Shown in pieces: positions 42,949-53,300 of a stretch of DNA of 64,000 bases. Every line of letters begins with the position of its first letter. The first letter of the stretch is position 1. A program made the position numbers and the translations under genes. This DNA is from Aculops lycopersici (lineage: Eukaryota; Arthropoda; Arachnida; Trombidiformes; Eriophyidae), in assembly GCA_015350385.1 (NCBI GenBank), contig WNKI01000003.1, positions 1,521,730 through 1,585,729 on the forward strand, in the 5' to 3' direction. A model generated the notes under the pieces. That model searched no databases and had not been told where the DNA came from. It saw nothing but the letters and a program-made list of their open reading frames with translations.

Positions 42949-43220
42949 TCTCAGAGCTAATAAACCGAAGCTGAATCAGGGCTAAAATCATGGTCAGGTC
43001 TTGTCAACACTAAACAAAGTTTAGCTGGTTGTCATTGTTTTTATTATTGCATCATAGTTACCAGTCCGGTCTTCGTTGTTATGGTGCGATAGATATATTG
43101 CTCGGTCGATGGTCATATCAAATAGTAGCAGTAACTTCGTAGTAACTCAAAGTACAATCATTGTGCGATATATTCACACTTCACCCTCAACAGATGTCAC
43201 GTCTCGTGGGATTTGTCATC

Positions 43221-44114
43221 TCAGAGCTCCTCATGATCGTACTTTGGACCAGAAAACTCATCACGAGTAATGAATCCGTCATTATCTTTGTCCTCATGCT
43301 TGAACACTTCATCCAACATGGAACCATGGTCTTCGATGTCATTCGACTGGCCTGGCTGGTAGGCAGCAGCTAGTTGCTTCTTCAAAAACTCGCCAACCTC
43401 GTGGCGAGATAGCTTATCGTCTCCGTCCTCGTCGATCTCCTTGAAGACATTGATTGGATTTGGTCCATCCTCAACTTTCAGGCACTCAACTTCAAAGATG
43501 AGTGTAGATTTTGCTGGAATCTTGTCATGAGCAGCCTGAGGATCATATTTCAATTTTTCGCAAGTGATTTATATTTTTGATCAACAAGTGACAGGTTAGG
43601 TTAGTAAGCTTGCGAATTCTAGTGTTACAACAGGTTGTCGACATTAAGGATACGAGATACTTACGTCTCCATAGGCTAGATGAGGTGGTATAACAAGCTT
43701 TCGCTTCTCGCCAACGCAAATATCCAAGAGACCCTTGTCCCATCCGCGAATAACTTGGCCGATTCCAAGTTGGAATGAAAAAGGCTCATTGCGTTCGTAA
43801 CTTCGGTATTGTTTTTTAACAGTCGAGGAGAAGAAAAAAAATTCATCCACAGTCAGTATATTCGTTAGGGAATTTTAAAAATCAATGTAACTCGAAACAA
43901 ATCCTCACCTTGAGTCGAAAACTTGACCATTCTCTAGAGTTCCCTTGTAGTGAAGTGTCAGGATGTCAGTTACTTTGGCCTTGCGCTTGCAATTTTCTGG
44001 CTTGAATGTGTTGTGAATCTCGAGATCTGGCTCTTCGGACTGGACAAAGCCAAAAATGAGTTGGACTATGGCCAGTGTGATGGCCAGGGAAATTTTTATC
44101 TTGGTTGAGGTCAT
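43221..44114 (-). CDS. ER-lumen FK506-binding protein with EF-hands (FKBP14-like)
   Basis: Three exons, 44114-43909, 43800-43665 and 43535-43221, with introns of 108 and 129 bases; phases agree and the product is 218 residues (human FKBP14 about 211). The ATG at 44114 opens on a signal peptide (about 1-25). The FKBP domain (about 38-135) has [47 protein letters not shown] and [12 protein letters not shown]. Two EF-hands follow with loops [12 protein letters not shown] (149-160) and [12 protein letters not shown] (196-207). The C-terminal HEEL is a KDEL-type ER retrieval signal. Family members catalyse proline isomerisation during folding of collagens and other secretory proteins. Confidence 0.93.
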
Positions 44115-45117
44115 TTTAGGTATGGACACAATAAATTACGGAAATATTACTGCAAGTGGACGTGTTGCAGTGTATAGTGAGCTAATTTGATTTAGCTTAT
44201 GGTACAAATATAATAATCACTTGATTGGAATTACCAGTCTGTGTAGAAAACGGATAATATACAGATGGAATAATACTTGAGCCTTTTGCCTTAGAAGAGT
44301 ATTCTATGTATCCGATCATCAAATCATTCAATGATGACGAGTCGCCGATGATATGACATGAAGCGTGCGATTCCCGATAGCATTACGTAGACTTAAGTCC
44401 GACGGATGAACAACATCAAACTGTGATTCCGTATGAATCTGCAGGAACTTTTGGGAGTGTGCGTTTTTGCAGCTAGAAAGGGGAGAAAAGTTTTGCATCA
44501 GTGGCTCGCGAAAACTAATGATATACCAAAAAGTTAGCCTGCAGGTTGTTGGTTTGTGTGGCATTGGCAGCGAAAATGGGTCTAGCTGGCCAGCGAGTTT
44601 CCTGCTCGAGCGCCGCTTGCTCAGGTGGGCTGGCGTAATGTTGCGTTTGATGATTTTTTCTTTTACCGTGTGTTTGATGTTTAAGACTTTACACAGACAA
44701 CTGTAGAGGGCTCTCGTGTTCCTCCGACTTGCCGCCGCCATATGGCAAAGCATTTTGTCGTCCTCTTGGACGTTGTCGTGGTCGTCTAAATCTCCTCTGA
44801 CCCCTCGACTCACTTGCGGGCCACTCCACTCATCCACTGAAATACCCTCTACAGAGGCTTGCATTGTCATGACTCACGAGCGGAAATTTGGGCGGAAACT
44901 TGTGCGCCGAAATCAAGAAATTAAGAAGCACACAAGATTTCTAGCTCACAAGACCGTGAGCTTGACAGCAGCGGCGGAGGCGCCTCGAGCTGGACACAAT
45001 GAGTAGTTTTTTGCTCGCAAGTTGGAATATAAGTGGCGGTCAGTAGGCTTGTATTTGCTGTTGCAACGGCGGCGGTGCTGCCTTGTGGCGCAACAGCTGC
45101 TACAAGGCGAACTCATC
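44115..45117. other. Intergenic region upstream of the FKBP gene
   Basis: About 1 kb up to the start of the duplicated block. A 180-codon open frame on the minus strand (44328-44870) shows no recognisable domain. GCCATATGGC near 44738 and GC-rich sequence near 44960-45110 suggest a promoter or first exon of an unrecognised gene. I cannot support more. Confidence 0.35.
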
Positions 45118-45503
45118 GCGGTCGTTAGCCCAGTGGTTGTGTTGTGTAGCGCTTGCATTTGGGAGACAACTGAGTGGTGGTTGTAGCAGTGCAATTGCAG
45201 TTGCAGTTGCATCGTCATTGGTCGTAATCGCAACGGCAAAGTCAATGGAGATTTTCAACTCGCAGGATTGGCGCACGCTCATGTACAGAGTTCCAGTTGC
45301 TGTTAGTGTGTGTCAGCGGCATTCGTCGTTGAAGCAGAAGCAGCAGCAAGGGCAGCAACAACCACCACCACCAGCGAGTAGCGGCAACTGCAAGACGACG
45401 GCCAGCGAACGACAGATCCCATTTACAAATTTGTAACTGACAATTGAGAAGATTCATCCAGATTAGCCAGCAGCAGGCGGCATCAAAACTAAACTTTTCT
45501 CCA
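45118..45503. repeat. Duplicated block A (copy of 49618-50003)
   Basis: Bases 45118-45503 are identical to 49618-50003, an offset of exactly 4,500 with no mismatch seen over 386 bases. The block contains CAG-rich sequence and open frames on both strands that I do not consider genes. With block B it forms the 5' flank of the MARCKS-like gene at 50398. Confidence 0.95.
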
Positions 45504-45520
45504 TAATCAGTCTATCATCA

Positions 45521-46549
45521 TCTAATATACTAAAAAACCATTCCTGCAATTTGAGCTGATCTTTTGGTCCTTTTGAATCGTCATGATTTGTCATAAAGCA
45601 CGTCACTGCCGTCACGCGACCAGCTGGTTGGTGGAGCAAGCCGGGGCGCAGTTTTTTGAAAAGTCGCACAGAAAATAGGCATAAGCTCGAGCGGAGCCGA
45701 GGTAACCGACTAGTCTTCTTCTAATACTAAAAAGCCGTTTTGGCGTTAGTTCTATTTTTCGTTTCTCCGTTTTGACCCCCTCCTCTTCTGCGCTCGCACA
45801 CAGAATTTCTTTTCCCCAAACGGAGAAATCGCGTGTGCGGCCCCTCATTTTTTAAGCTCGCACACACAACTTTCGCCCCTCCTGATTTCCGTCATTCTGT
45901 CCCCCGCTCACACAGGACACACACACGCTCCCTTCTCACTCCTTTCCCCCACCTGAAATCTGTTGCGCTATCCAACCTCGAGCACGTGCGGCCTTGGCAC
46001 AACTTTGATATAAGCGCACAGTCTCGACTTAGCGCACGAGAAGTGGCTGAAAGTAAGCTGACAAGGAGACACATGACATGGGTTACTCCAGAATCCAGTA
46101 AAAAGCACATGAAATCGCATCTACTCGTCGAGACGACAACAAGATTGTAGGTCTCTAAGGCTTCTTTTGGATATTTGACGAACTATTGAGGCTTTAAGCT
46201 TTCTACGCTCCATAGAGAAAGCACAGTGCCGAAAAATACTCAAAAAACCCTAGAAACCCAAGAAAAACGCCATAGAGTGAGGTGCGCGATTGGAATTTTG
46301 ATCTTATTTATTTCGTAACTGGGAAAAAAGAAGCAAGAAACGGTTTCACATATAACTCAGCTCGGTGAGCTGAATCGATTGATGTATGACTTGCCCAGAT
46401 CCAAGATGAACATAGTCATGTGTTTCCTTGTGAGCCGTGGACGCCCCTCACGGAGCGAAGGCGAAGCGGAGCGAGCCGGAGCGCAGTTTACCGAAAAGTC
46501 GCACAGAAAAACAGGTATAGCCGCGAGCGAAGCCGCGGTGACCGACCAG
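45521..46549 (+). mobile_element. Helitron-like non-autonomous element (composite, two ends)
   Basis: The insertion begins after A at 45520 with TCTAATATACTAAAAAACC and ends in CCAG before T at 46550, the A|TC...CTRR|T arrangement of Helitrons. A hairpin with CCGCG and CGCGG arms (46521-46538, loop AGCGAAGC) precedes the end by seven bases. Inside, a second set of ends occurs: hairpin CTCG/CGAG at 45686-45701, then CTAG|T at 45710-45714, and a new start TCTAATACTAAAAAGCC at 45720. The two 3' ends are homologous (GCGCAGTTT...GAAAAGTCGCACAGAAAA). The paralogous locus at 50003-50015 lacks the insertion. No Rep/helicase coding sequence is present. Flanking target sequence then reads TCTATCATCA followed by TGATAATAATA. 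Confidence 0.7.
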
Positions 46550-46593
46550 TGATAATAATATGATAATAATATGATAATAATATGATAATAATA
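46550..46593. repeat. Tandem 11-mer TGATAATAATA, four copies
   Basis: TGATAATAATA repeats at 46550, 46561, 46572 and 46583. The paralogous site at 50015-50025 has a single copy, so this array expanded after the duplication, next to the Helitron-like insertion. Confidence 0.9.
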
Positions 46594-46795
46594 TTTCATA
46601 ATATATTCCATTGTCTTGATAGCTTTTAAGTTAAGATTAGTCAAGTTATATATAAATTTATACTTTCTTCAAATTCATCAACAAGTTTTTATTGGACCTA
46701 TTTATTCTTCATACATACATTAGTACGACAAATCGCATTGCATAACTCGCTGGAAGAAGAAGCTCCAACAATTTTGCGCCATTATTATTAGCACT
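46582..46795 (+). repeat. Duplicated block B (copy of 50014-50227)
   Basis: Aligns without gaps at offset 3,432, with four mismatches seen in 214 bases. In the intact locus this block lies directly after block A and just upstream of the MARCKS-like start codon. Confidence 0.92.
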
Positions 46796-47277
46796 AAAGG
46801 AAGCCGAGGAACCAGTTGTTCAGAAGGAAGAGGCTGCTGCTCCAGTAAACGAACAATCGCCAGCACCAGAATCTGCCCCAGAACCGGAAGCACCAGTAGC
46901 CGCCGAACCAGAGCCAGTTACCGCTGAGCCAGAAAAACCAAAAGAGCCCGAGGCACAGATAGAGGTTGAGCCAGCGGCAGAAGTTCCGACGGAAGTGAAA
47001 CCGGCAGAGGAGCAACCTAAGACCGAGGGTACAACAGCCCAACAGCCAGCCGAATCTACCGAAGCCATTCCGGCAGCACCAGAGCAACAGCCAGCCAGTG
47101 CTCCTGAGGCAGAGGCTCCAGCGGAAACTCCAAGCGCCGCGCCTGCCGCCGAAGTAGAGGCCCCAAAGCAACCAGAACAAGAAGAACAACAACAAAAGAC
47201 CGAAACTGCCGCTGACGCAGAGCCAACCGCCGAGCAAGCTGCTGAGCCAGTCGCCGAGCAAGCTGCCGAGCCAGTCG
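46792..47277 (+). pseudogene. Duplicated block C: internal coding fragment of the MARCKS-like gene
   Basis: Aligns without gaps with 55033-55518, with three substitutions seen in 486 bases, all amino-acid changing (Gln to Lys, Pro to Thr, Val to Glu). The frame stays open and reads [17 protein letters not shown] at its start. It is joined to block B at a shared CACT (46792-46795), so a 4,809-base deletion removed the counterpart of the first exon, the intron and the start of exon 2. It has no start codon. At 47278 it runs in frame into the formyl-THF synthetase sequence. Confidence 0.9.
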
Positions 47278-47340
47278 AGTCGAGATTGCTTCACGCTCTA
47301 GTTTCATCAATAGTTAAAACAAATTTATCAGTCCTAAGAA

Positions 47341-49274
47341 TGTCATCAAGTGTCTCATCTGGAAGCACACAGTGGCAATGTGATCCTGTCCAACCACTGC
47401 AGATTGAGGACCCGGTTCCACAAGACATTCATATTGCCCGATCCTTTGTTGGTAAGAAAATTGATTCCATATGTCGCAATATCGGTATCAAGAATTATGA
47501 GCTCTATGGAAATTACAAGGCCAAAATTAAGCATCAAGTCAATGGGACACCTAAGAATCGAGGCCACTACGTTGTTGTCACAGCTATAACCCCAACCTCA
47601 ATGGGCGAGGGTAAATCCACCACCACTATTGGATTGGTTCAAGCTTTAACAGCACACCTCAAGCGAAACTCATTCGCTTGTATAAGGCAACCATCTCAGG
47701 GACCAACATTTGGCCTCAAAGGTGGCGCCGCGGGAGGCGGCTATAGTCATGGAAGAGTTCAATATGCACCTGACAGGTGATATCCATGCTGTCAAGGCGG
47801 CAAACAATCTCATTGCGGCGGCAATTGACGCTAGAATGTTCCATGAGTCGACACAAAGTGACGAGGATTTATTCAGGAGATTGGTGGATGAGCCAGGAAG
47901 TAAGGGTAAGCCTACATTCACGGCCGCCCAAAGGCGACGTCTCGAGCGTCTGGGTATTCCCAAGAGTTTGGAGCCGAGCGAGCTGACACCGGATCAAAAG
48001 CGACAATTTGCTAGACTCAACATAGATCCTGATACCATAACATTGAACCGTGTGATTGGCACCAATGATCGTTTTCTGAGAAAGATAACCATAGGTCAGG
48101 GACCCAATGAGAAGAATCGAACTAGGCAAACAAATTTTGCCATCTCAGTTGTCAGTGAGCTAATGGCAATTCTAGCCCTCGCCGACAACTTGAACGATGT
48201 ATGCCGTCGAGTCGAACGTCTGGTTATTGGGTTTACCAAGGCGACCGATGATGGACAACAACCCAGACCAGTGACTTGCGATGACCTTGGTGTCGCCGGA
48301 GCGGCTTGTGTACTGCTCAAAGATGCCGTCTATCCAACAATTATGCAAACACTCGAAAGCACACCGGTTCTAGTCCATTGTGGCCCATTTGCAAATGTTG
48401 CTCATGGCAGCTCATCAATTATAGCTGATAGAGTTGGTTTGGATCTGGTGGGCAGTGATGGTTTTGTTGTCACTGAGGCCGGCTTTGCTTCCGACGTTGG
48501 ATTTGAGAAATTCATGGACATTAAATGCCGCAACTCAAAGTTGATGCCCGACTGTGCTGTTCTAGTTACCACCGTGCGAGCCCTCAAGTTACACGGACGC
48601 GACTTACTGGGTGACAGCTCGGCTCCAGACAATATCGCCATGGAAAAGGGACTTATCAATATGAATGCTCACATCAAGAATATAAGTCAAAACTTCCAGG
48701 ACCCGTTGTTGTTGCCGTGAACAAGTTTACCGGTGACTCGGAAGAGGAGTTGCAATTCGTCAAGACCAATGCGCTGGCGGCAGGTGCCTCCGACTGTCGG
48801 GTCGCCAACAATTGGGCACTAGGGGGCCAGGGTGCCGTTGATCTAGCCAGGGGAGTAGTGGAAACTTGTGAGAAACAAAGAGCATCTGGCTCGAGTGCTA
48901 AATTACTCTATGAGTCAAAGGGATTATCAATTGTAGACAAGATCAAGACCGTAGCATCTAAAGTTTATGGTGCCAAGGATGTAAGTTTCTCAGATTCTGT
49001 TATGGAAAAGATCAAACTCTTTGAGTCAAATGGCTTTGGCGACCTACCTGTTTGCATCGCAAAGACCCACCTGTCGATTTCACACGACCCAAAGATGAAG
49101 GGTGCCCCATCAGGTTATACTTTTCCCATTGTTAACATCAATGTTTCGGCTGGTGCTGGTTTTGTTTACGCTCTAGCTGGCGAGATCTCCACAATGCCCG
49201 GCTTGCCAACTCGTCCTGCCTTCTTTGACATCATGATAAATCCGGAGGATGGTCAAATTGAGGGACTATTTTGA
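47341..49274 (+). pseudogene. Formate-tetrahydrofolate ligase (FTHFS domain), broken by two frameshifts
   Basis: Three consecutive frames together cover one FTHFS domain like the C-terminal half of MTHFD1 or MTHFD1L. The first has [21 protein letters not shown] (ATP loop; here split as [11 protein letters not shown] and [10 protein letters not shown]) and [20 protein letters not shown]. The second runs from [15 protein letters not shown] to a stop at 48718-48720, with NDRFLRKITIGQG, CGPFANVAHGSSS and FVVTEAGFASDVGFEKF. The third has VVVAVNKFTGD, VYGAKDVSFS, VCIAKTHLSISHDP and STMPGLPTRP. At about 47755 the family sequence YSQVIPMEEF is reduced to YS plus one base plus MEEF, an 11-base loss. 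At about 48700 one base is missing (or two extra). No dehydrogenase domain precedes it. AATAAA at 49381-49386. Very good residue conservation suggests recent inactivation or assembly error. Confidence 0.85.
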
Positions 49275-49424
49275 TGAACAATGAAAAACTGATGATAGAT
49301 TCACCAAGAGAGGCAGACCTGATGATTAAGTTGTGTTGTCCTTGCTGTTACACTTGGTTCACTTGTTACTGATGACACATAATAAATTTTCTATTTACAT
49401 TTATTTGTTACATGAAGATTATAT

Positions 49425-49617
49425 TCAATCAAGGCCATCGTCGATCTCAATCTCGGAGTTATTATTGTTGCTACTACTATTTTCATCCAACCGGCGACCT
49501 GTTGGCTCTCGCGATCCTCTATAGGTGAAATGGTCAAATTGCTCCACTTGGCCAGCTTGCCAGTGACGCAAATCTACCCAAGGTATTTGCTCACATTGAA
49601 CTTTAGGATTACATTCG
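49425..49617 (-). CDS. Orphan 3' exon, cut off by duplicated block A
   Basis: On the minus strand the frame ending at 49425 reads VQCEQIPWVDLRHWQAGQ, continues with VEQFDHFTYRGSREPTGR and finishes with a Ser/Asn-rich and acidic tail. Composition and order look like a real protein C-terminus. It lies convergent to the FTHFS gene, about 150 bases from its stop. At 49618 block A begins, and nothing upstream of it on this strand continues a recognisable protein. A splice acceptor (CCTAAAG) near 49600 could start the exon. I do not recognise the family. Confidence 0.4.
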
Positions 49618-50227
49618 GCGGTCGTTAGCCCAGTGGTTGTGTTGTGTAGCGCTTGCATTTGGGAGACAACTGAGTGGTGGTTGTAGCAGTGCAATTGCAG
49701 TTGCAGTTGCATCGTCATTGGTCGTAATCGCAACGGCAAAGTCAATGGAGATTTTCAACTCGCAGGATTGGCGCACGCTCATGTACAGAGTTCCAGTTGC
49801 TGTTAGTGTGTGTCAGCGGCATTCGTCGTTGAAGCAGAAGCAGCAGCAAGGGCAGCAACAACCACCACCACCAGCGAGTAGCGGCAACTGCAAGACGACG
49901 GCCAGCGAACGACAGATCCCATTTACAAATTTGTAACTGACAATTGAGAAGATTCATCCAGATTAGCCAGCAGCAGGCGGCATCAAAACTAAACTTTTCT
50001 CCAAAATCAATCTATGATAATAATATTTCATAATATATTCCATTGTCTTGATAGCTTTTAAGTTAAGATTAGTCAAGTTATATATAAATTTATACTTCCT
50101 TCAAACTCATCAACAAGTTTTTATTGGACCTATTTATTCTTAATACATACATTTGTACGACAAATCGCATTGCATAACTCGCTGGAAGAAGAAGCTCCAA
50201 CAATTTTGCGCCATTATTATTAGCACT
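49618..50227 (+). repeat. Intact blocks A' and B' (5' flank of the MARCKS-like gene)
   Basis: This is the contiguous arrangement, without the Helitron-like insertion, of the sequence also found at 45118-45503 and 46582-46795. The A'/B' junction around 50003-50015 approximates the pre-insertion site. It probably carries the promoter and 5' leader of the gene starting at 50398. Confidence 0.9.
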
Positions 50228-50397
50228 GTTGTACAGCGCCTAATCCCAAACAACCTGATAGCTTTTGCCTTGTCGCATTCTCTCCTTTCAAAAAGTTAAA
50301 TTTAGTCAAGTCAAATCATAATCAATAAGCTTTCTTATTTATTCATTATTAAATCTATTTTTATATCTTATTTACAACAAATAACAAGAACAACAAG

Positions 50398-53300
50398 ATG
50401 GGTGCCCGTGCATCTCAATTGAGAAACCGTCAGCAAGTGCAAGACTCGTCGTCGACGGCTAACGGAAACGCCGACGTTGTCATTGACTCATCGGGTGACC
50501 AACTGATTGTAGCTCAAAACCAAAGCAATAACAACAACAATATCATCAACAATAACAACAACCTCGATGTTGTCGAAGATGATGTTGCAAGGATAAAGAA
50601 TGCTCTCCACGCTATCGGCAATCACATTCAACAGGAGAACAGGGAAGCGGCTGCAGCTCAACAGTTGGGCGCCCCAAGAGTTGGAAAGGAATTAGAGCAA
50701 CGACAACAACAAGCTAACGGTAATTCATCATCAACATCATCATTAACCGGCGACCAACAGCAAGAGGCGCCAGGTAAGGCGTCGAGCCGCAAGGGATCGA
50801 CTCTATCACGTCAAGCATCTCAAATTCAGTCGCTAGCTCAGCGCCTGCGGCGCTCGAGTTCAGTTCGAATCCCAAAGCTTCGTGCTCTCATTCCATTTGG
50901 AAAGCGAAAGGTAAGTTTATCGTCATTTCTTTCTCTCGATTTACCACAAGCTCATCGATGCCAGTGCTGTGTATCGACACAAAGTGTCACTGTTTATTTT
51001 TGGGCTTTCAGCACACTCTCAACTAGCAAGTGAGACGAGGTGAGGCGAGACTGAGGGAGGGAGTCTCTTCGTATCCACAGGCCATCCAAGTTTAACCTTT
51101 TTTCGTGTGAATTTGTTATCGTTGTTTTGCTGTTACTGTTTCAGCAAACCGTGGTAGTATGTGTACATTTTGATGTTACTTTGGTATGCTCAAATGATCA
51201 TTGGCATCCTGCTAGACGCTGAAGGCCAGACCCAGAAAGTGTGTGTGAGAGAGAGAGGATTGCTAGTGTCAAGCTCTCTAATGGCGAGCTTGCCGCTTTA
51301 TAGCGACAATTTCACGGGCGCACTCATCGTTTTGCTACACTGTGGGGTCTAGTCTCCAGAGTTTGGCTTCATGGTTGGGCTCCGGCTTAGATGTGGCGGA
51401 GATGGAGTAAATAAGAGTGAGATAAAACATTCAGCTATTCAGCATGAGCGTCATCTAAAGTATCGACCGCTAGCTAACTGCAGCCTCGGATAGCGACCTT
51501 AATGAATGTTAGCTCTTTGGCTAGTCGCAATCATCAGCTAATTGCAACTATCGCAACGTTCGTTCACGAGTTGATTGCTCATTATATTGCTGATACAACA
51601 ACAGTCGCAACCGCAATAACAACATGTGCTCACTTGATACTTTATCATCGACTAATGTACAGTAGTAGTTGAATAACATCAACTTCGACATCAAAGAGCG
51701 CAAATGCATTTAGGTTTTTCCTCAAAGTTCCCCTGTAGTCCGACTGAGTCGTCGATGAGTAAACTTGCCAGTTGCTATTTCTCTCTCTCTCTCTCTCTTT
51801 CTATCGACAACATGACGATTGGAATAGATAACATATTTTTTGCTTGTTATCCTAATTGCCAATTGTTGGTCCGGTCCAACTAGTATCATACTTCATAAGT
51901 GCCGCTTAATTTCTCACTGTGTTCAGCTCACAAGTGGCATTGCAACTTGAGGATAGTCATGATATTTGAGTGTCTCTTTAGCAAACCATTTATCGAGACA
52001 ATCAGACAAAACAGAGGGCCACGTTTCTATGTTTGTCTGACGATTATTGGTCATTATCGCTTGCTTTCGATCATCATCTCGGGTCATGTTCATGGCCATT
52101 GGTGTGATATTTGGATAGCAGTTGCAATGACGAATGTTGGCGCCAAAATTGATCGTCTAGCCATGATTTTTTGCCAGCTTCCTTGGCGTCTGTTGCTATT
52201 GTATATCTATATATCTATAATAGAAAGATTGCATTTCATTTTGTTGTTTACCTCGGAAGTGATGGTCTTCGGGATTAGCTATGAGCAGCAAAGAATGCCA
52301 AGCGAGCCAGCGTTAGTGATTAGCAGCCGCACCCTTTGCTCATAATAAACCCTCGCTGGCTAGCTAGCCGGCAAGCCAGCTGAGTTAATAACAGCAACAA
52401 AACGTTCCCTTGGCATTTGATACCTCAAAGCCAACGGTTTTGACTCGCGCGAAACTCAAAAGAGACCCTCAAGGGCTCTCATAAAATTATATCGCATGGC
52501 TCTAGCCGTCGATGTTGTTGTTGACGATTCACTGATGCCCAGCCTTAGTACCTGTAGAGTTTTCATTGCAAAGCTATGGCGCACAGCGGCGACTGCCGAT
52601 GTCACTGGGCCTCGACATCGTCTATGCCACAGCTAGTCGTTGATGCGCCGCAGCATGGTGTACCTGGCGGCGGCAGGTATATGAGTCAACTAGCACGTCA
52701 GCTGAGCAACAAGCACTGACGACGATGATAGAGATGGTACACAAATGGTTTGCAAATGTTGGCAAGCCAACTGTGCATATGCAAATGCCTCACAAACATT
52801 TGCGAGCTGCAACAACTACGTCGACGGAGATGACGAAGAGCAGCGAGTTTTCCATCTCTCATTCTATCCAAGTTAATTGATTTCTTTTTAGGTGAGTCCT
52901 CGAAGGCTAAAAGCTAGCTGACTTTAGTCGCCTTTAGATATATGAGACAGTTTAGCGTCTCACTGGCAGACGAATCTTGTTTGTTGTATCAGTCAGAGTG
53001 AAAAGAAGTTTAGCATTGAACTTGCCAGCGATTGGAGAATTGGATTTAAGTCACTAGAGACAGTAAAAGAGGTAGTGGCGGTGACGGCAACTGCAGCATC
53101 AACAACAATCAAAAGACTAAGCGCAATCAAAACATAACATTCGCCTGGGAAGTCAGTTAGCTAGTTAGTTAGTCAGCTGGCTGGCTGGCTTCTCAGCTTG
53201 ATAATCCATGCAAAAGTTGCGACATTTTGAGTCACATTACTCTTTGCTACCATTGAAGTACCTTTCTCTTCTCAACTCTGGGCGGCGGCGACGGCAACGA

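Noticed and set aside
44328..44870. 180-codon minus-strand frame upstream of block A
   Set aside because: No domain or signal recognised; coding style is not like the neighbouring genes. Left as possible but unsupported.
46794..47294. Minus-strand frame rich in Trp, Leu, Gly and Cys; a longer version at 55035-55646
   Set aside because: It is the antisense of the Pro/Glu/Gln repeats; the frame is open only because the sense codons avoid antisense stops.
51899..52345. 148-codon frame inside the large intron
   Set aside because: No recognisable domain, and composition and context look like intron sequence.
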